NCBI GenBank assembly: GCA_029261795.1
Contig: JAJDAP010000079.1
Span: 37,119-101,118 of the forward strand
Length of the DNA stretch: 64,000 nucleotides
DNA from: Deltaproteobacteria bacterium
GTDB lineage: Bacteria; Myxococcota_A; UBA9160; UBA6930
Reading direction: 5' to 3'
The notes below the pieces were generated by a model. It had not been told where the DNA came from, did not search any database, and saw nothing but the letters and a program-made list of their open reading frames with translations. Positions 53,093 through 64,000 of this stretch are shown piece by piece; position 1 is the first letter of the stretch, and every line of letters starts with the position of its first letter. A program made the translations under genes and the position numbers.

Positions 53093-53455
53093 TCTCTTTC
53101 GCCTCCTGATCGAAACGGCGGCCTCTTTGGGCGGACCAGGAATTCCCTGCCTACCACTCGGGCCTCCCCGGCAGCGCAACTTACGCTCCGGGCACGCCGA
53201 TCATAAAGCAAATTGCGTACCGAAAACCCCATATCTGATGGGAATCCCCTGCAACCTCGCAACCTCCCGGAAAGAAGAGCGTTTTCCGGTTCCCCTTGAA
53301 TGGGGGAAATGCGAAGCGCGGGCCCGGGGTAGTCATCGTTTTCCCTTTGAGGCAAAACTCTTCTTAGACGCCTCGGGCCTGAAATTGCGACGGGCTCCGT
53401 CCACACCCGGTGGACGGAGCCCGCAGGGCTCGGTCTGTCGAGGCCGCTCGGGCGA
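53093..53455. other. 363-base spacer between two minus-strand genes
   Basis: The spacer holds the GGAGGC ribosome site (53101-53106) and probable promoter of the large secreted protein: a -10-like TATGAT on the minus strand at 53200-53205, with no clear -35. It also holds the hairpin at 53392-53422 listed separately. I see no convincing gene. Confidence 0.45.
53392..53422 (-). terminator. Hairpin terminator after the DsbA-like gene
   Basis: A perfect 13-bp stem (GGGCTCCGTCCAC and its complement) with a 5-base loop lies 33 bases past the stop of the DsbA-like gene. The following minus-strand sequence has only a short AATTT, so termination may be weak. Confidence 0.6.
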
Positions 53456-54208
53456 TCAGGCGTCTTCGAGTTCCTTGTCGATGATGACCTTGAAGGCCTC
53501 GAAGGGCTGAGCGCCCGAGAGGTAGCGGCCATTGATGAAGAAGGCCGGCGTCCCCGTCACGCCCAGCTTGGCCGCCTCGAGCTTGTCGGCATCGACCTGC
53601 TTCGTGACAGCGTCGGAGGCCACGTCCTTCTTGAACTTCTCGACGTCGAGGCCGATCTCTCCGGCCCACTCGACGTATTTGGCCGGGCTCATCTCGCCCT
53701 GGTTCCCGAAGATCTTGTCGTGCATCTCCCAGAACTTGCCCTGCTGGTCGGCGGCCACCGCGGCCTTGTGGGCCGCCGGGGCCTTGGCATGAAATGCGAG
53801 GGGCAGATGCTTGAACGCGACCTTGACCTTGTCCCCGTAGTCCTCCTGGATCTTCTTCAGGGTCGGGGTCACGCGGCTGCAGAAGGGGCACTGGAAGTCG
53901 GAGAACTCCACGATCGTGATCGAGGCGTTCTCGGCACCCTTCACCGGAGCTGCGCCGAGGGCGATCTCGTACTTGCGGTTCGGGTCGGGACCACGCCGCG
54001 GCGGGGCTACGGCAGGCGCCGCGGCAGCGCCGGCATTACCGGCAGCGAGCACCCGGCTCGCGTTCTTGGCCATCGTGTCCATGGCCGTCTGGATGCCATC
54101 GAGCTGCTCAGAGGCCCGGTCGAGCGACCCGGCCACCTGGTTGGAGCCCAGCATCAAGGCGGCGCCCAGGATCAGGGATCCGATGATCGTCGCAACGTTC
54201 TGGTTCAT
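53456..54208 (-). CDS. Membrane-anchored DsbA-like thioredoxin-fold protein
   Basis: This 250-residue protein has an N-terminal membrane anchor or uncleaved signal (ATIIGSLILGAALMLGS), a short coiled-coil region (about 25-50) and a Pro/Ala linker. A thioredoxin-4/DsbA domain follows with CPFC at Cys107-Cys110, a helical insertion (AHKAAVAADQQGKFWEMHD) and the cis-Pro loop GTPAFFINGRYLSG. It should act in the periplasm on disulfides. The neighbouring Cys-rich giant protein is an obvious candidate client, by inference. It is related to the DsbA domain of the protein at 8948-10012. Confidence 0.85.
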   Translation of the reverse strand: MNQNVATIIGSLILGAALMLGSNQVAGSLDRASEQLDGIQTAMDTMAKNASRVLAAGNAGAAAAPAVAPPRRGPDPNRKYEIALGAAPVKGAENASITIVEFSDFQCPFCSRVTPTLKKIQEDYGDKVKVAFKHLPLAFHAKAPAAHKAAVAADQQGKFWEMHDKIFGNQGEMSPAKYVEWAGEIGLDVEKFKKDVASDAVTKQVDADKLEAAKLGVTGTPAFFINGRYLSGAQPFEAFKVIIDKELEDA

Positions 54209-54299
54209 CTTTGTACCTCACGGTGAATAGGGGTTGAGTCGTGATCGAACGGGGTCGATCGCGCGGGGCAGCTTCCGGCCCGTAGGGCCTGGTGAGACC

Positions 54300-55190
54300 C
54301 TAGGGCGCGGAGGCCGAGGGTCCCGGCGCCGCCGTTCCGAAGCCTTCTACGAAGAGCTGGAAGTCTAGGATACCGACACTGCCGTCCGCGTTCATGTCAG
54401 TGCCAGTTCCGCCATCGGTGGTGTCGGTGAAGTCGGCGAGGAAGGTGTTGAAATCGTTGATTCCGCAGCTTCCGTCCTGATCGAAGTCGCAATCGCAGGC
54501 GTTGCCGAAGGCGTCACCATCGGTGTTGGCCTGGCCCGGATCGGGCTCCTCGGTGCAGAGATCGCAGGCGTCTCCCACGCCGTCGGCGTCCCCGTCCTCC
54601 TGGCCGGCGTTGGCCACGGTCGGACAATTGTCCGAGCAGCCGACGGTCTGGCCCGGGGTACAGGCCGGCAGGCCGGCGTCCACGTCGATTCCGTCGCCGT
54701 CGCCCATGATGGTGATGGCCCCGCTCGCGGCCGAAACCGCCACGCTGGCGCCGCTCGGCGCTGAGCCACCGGCAATCCCGAGGAGCTGGGTCGTCGTCGC
54801 GGCTGCGGTGGTCCTGGCCGTGAAGACGCACGAGGCCACGGTTCCCGCGGGGATCAGTTCGTTGTTGAAGCCGAAGATGCCCAGCCGCGCGACGCCCGAA
54901 CCGGGCTGGGTCTGGACCAGGCTCTTGGCAACCGGGTTCGCTGAGATCGAGGGGTGGATCGTGCACACCGGCGGCTCTTCGAGCAGGCCCGCGTCGTAGG
55001 AGAGTTCCAGCGAGAGCGCGGCGACACCTTCCGCCGGCTGGAGGCTCAGCACCAGATCGATCGTGGTGGTTGCGCCCGCGCTCGTCGTGCCTGTGCCGAT
55101 CGCGAGTTCGGCAGCACCCGCGGGAGCGACGAGGCCGAGCGCCAGCAGTGCGGTCACGAGGATTCGGGAAGCGAGGGTTCGCATGCTCAT
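54300..55190 (-). CDS. Secreted protein with cohesin-like and dockerin-like domains
   Basis: This 296-residue protein has a signal peptide (SRILVTALLALGLVAPAGA). Residues about 25-150 form a cohesin-like beta domain (LAIGTGTTSAGATTTIDLVL, then a LSYDAGLLE segment). A thrombospondin-3-like calcium segment follows (DGDADGVGDACD), then two dockerin-like EF repeats (CDFDQDGSCGINDF, DMNADGSVGILDF). The ATG at 55190 is 2 bases after the stop of the giant protein gene, whose last codons supply the GTGAGG ribosome site, so the two are coupled. Cohesin and dockerin domains bind each other across proteins in cellulosomes; here both occur in one chain. Confidence 0.78.
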   Translation of the reverse strand: MSMRTLASRILVTALLALGLVAPAGAAELAIGTGTTSAGATTTIDLVLSLQPAEGVAALSLELSYDAGLLEEPPVCTIHPSISANPVAKSLVQTQPGSGVARLGIFGFNNELIPAGTVASCVFTARTTAAATTTQLLGIAGGSAPSGASVAVSAASGAITIMGDGDGIDVDAGLPACTPGQTVGCSDNCPTVANAGQEDGDADGVGDACDLCTEEPDPGQANTDGDAFGNACDCDFDQDGSCGINDFNTFLADFTDTTDGGTGTDMNADGSVGILDFQLFVEGFGTAAPGPSASAP

Positions 55191-55192
55191 CC

Positions 55193-64000
<8,808 letters not shown>

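Overview
The window is high-GC, densely coded bacterial chromosome. Its gene content points to an uncultivated Myxococcota-like or other deltaproteobacterial lineage: a Gram-negative division and cell wall (dcw) cluster whose MurE has the DNPR motif of meso-DAP enzymes, a PhaR-type polyhydroxyalkanoate regulator, a class II-type deacetylase, and large secreted proteins with myxobacterial Cys-rich repeats, MopE-like, ELWxxDGT, cohesin-like and dockerin-like domains. This placement is inference from gene content only. I saw no rRNA, tRNA, CRISPR array or prophage.

Layout. 1-4462 (minus): a tight four-gene set encoding a 2-phosphoglycerate-kinase-like P-loop protein, an M48 lipoprotein protease, a MoxR-type AAA+ ATPase and a VWA partner that runs off the left edge. 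4841-8417 (plus): a ParA ATPase fused to a glycogen-binding (AMPK1_CBM/CBM48-like) domain, an unknown protein with elastin-like pentapeptides, an ECF sigma factor and an alpha/beta hydrolase. 8374-19803: mixed housekeeping genes, namely a frameshifted EI24-family gene, a SurA-like/DsbA-like lipoprotein, a phosphomannomutase, TatA followed by a palindromic MITE-like element, a zinc-ribbon membrane protein, two ArsA/Get3-like ATPases, PhaR, an acyltransferase-like protein, an epimerase/dehydratase and a deacetylase.

19982-37943 is the dcw cluster, mraZ-rsmH-ftsL-ftsI-murE-murF-mraY-murD-ftsW-murG-murC-murB-ftsQ-ftsA-ftsZ. Nearly every junction overlaps by 1 or 4 bases (ATGA or GTGA). It has a sigma70-type promoter, four 10-bp-spaced MraZ boxes, a hairpin-rich 325-base spacer after mraZ and a strong terminator after ftsZ. 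There is no ddl between murB and ftsQ. FtsZ ends in two copies of the conserved C-terminal peptide.

37979-64000 is dominated by exported proteins. After an enoyl-CoA hydratase come a VWA protein with sixteen exact 96-bp Cys-rich repeats, a RAYT/IS200-like transposase with flanking direct repeats, a PEP-CTERM protein, an ELWxxDGT propeller protein, three small HEAT-repeat-like exported proteins, two unrecognised secreted proteins, a membrane-anchored DsbA-like protein, a cohesin-like/dockerin-like protein, and a giant Cys-rich protein (at least 2935 residues, open at the right edge). The giant protein's repeats form 8-unit and 7-unit higher-order duplications. This half looks like a surface or secretome locus supported by thiol-disulfide chemistry.
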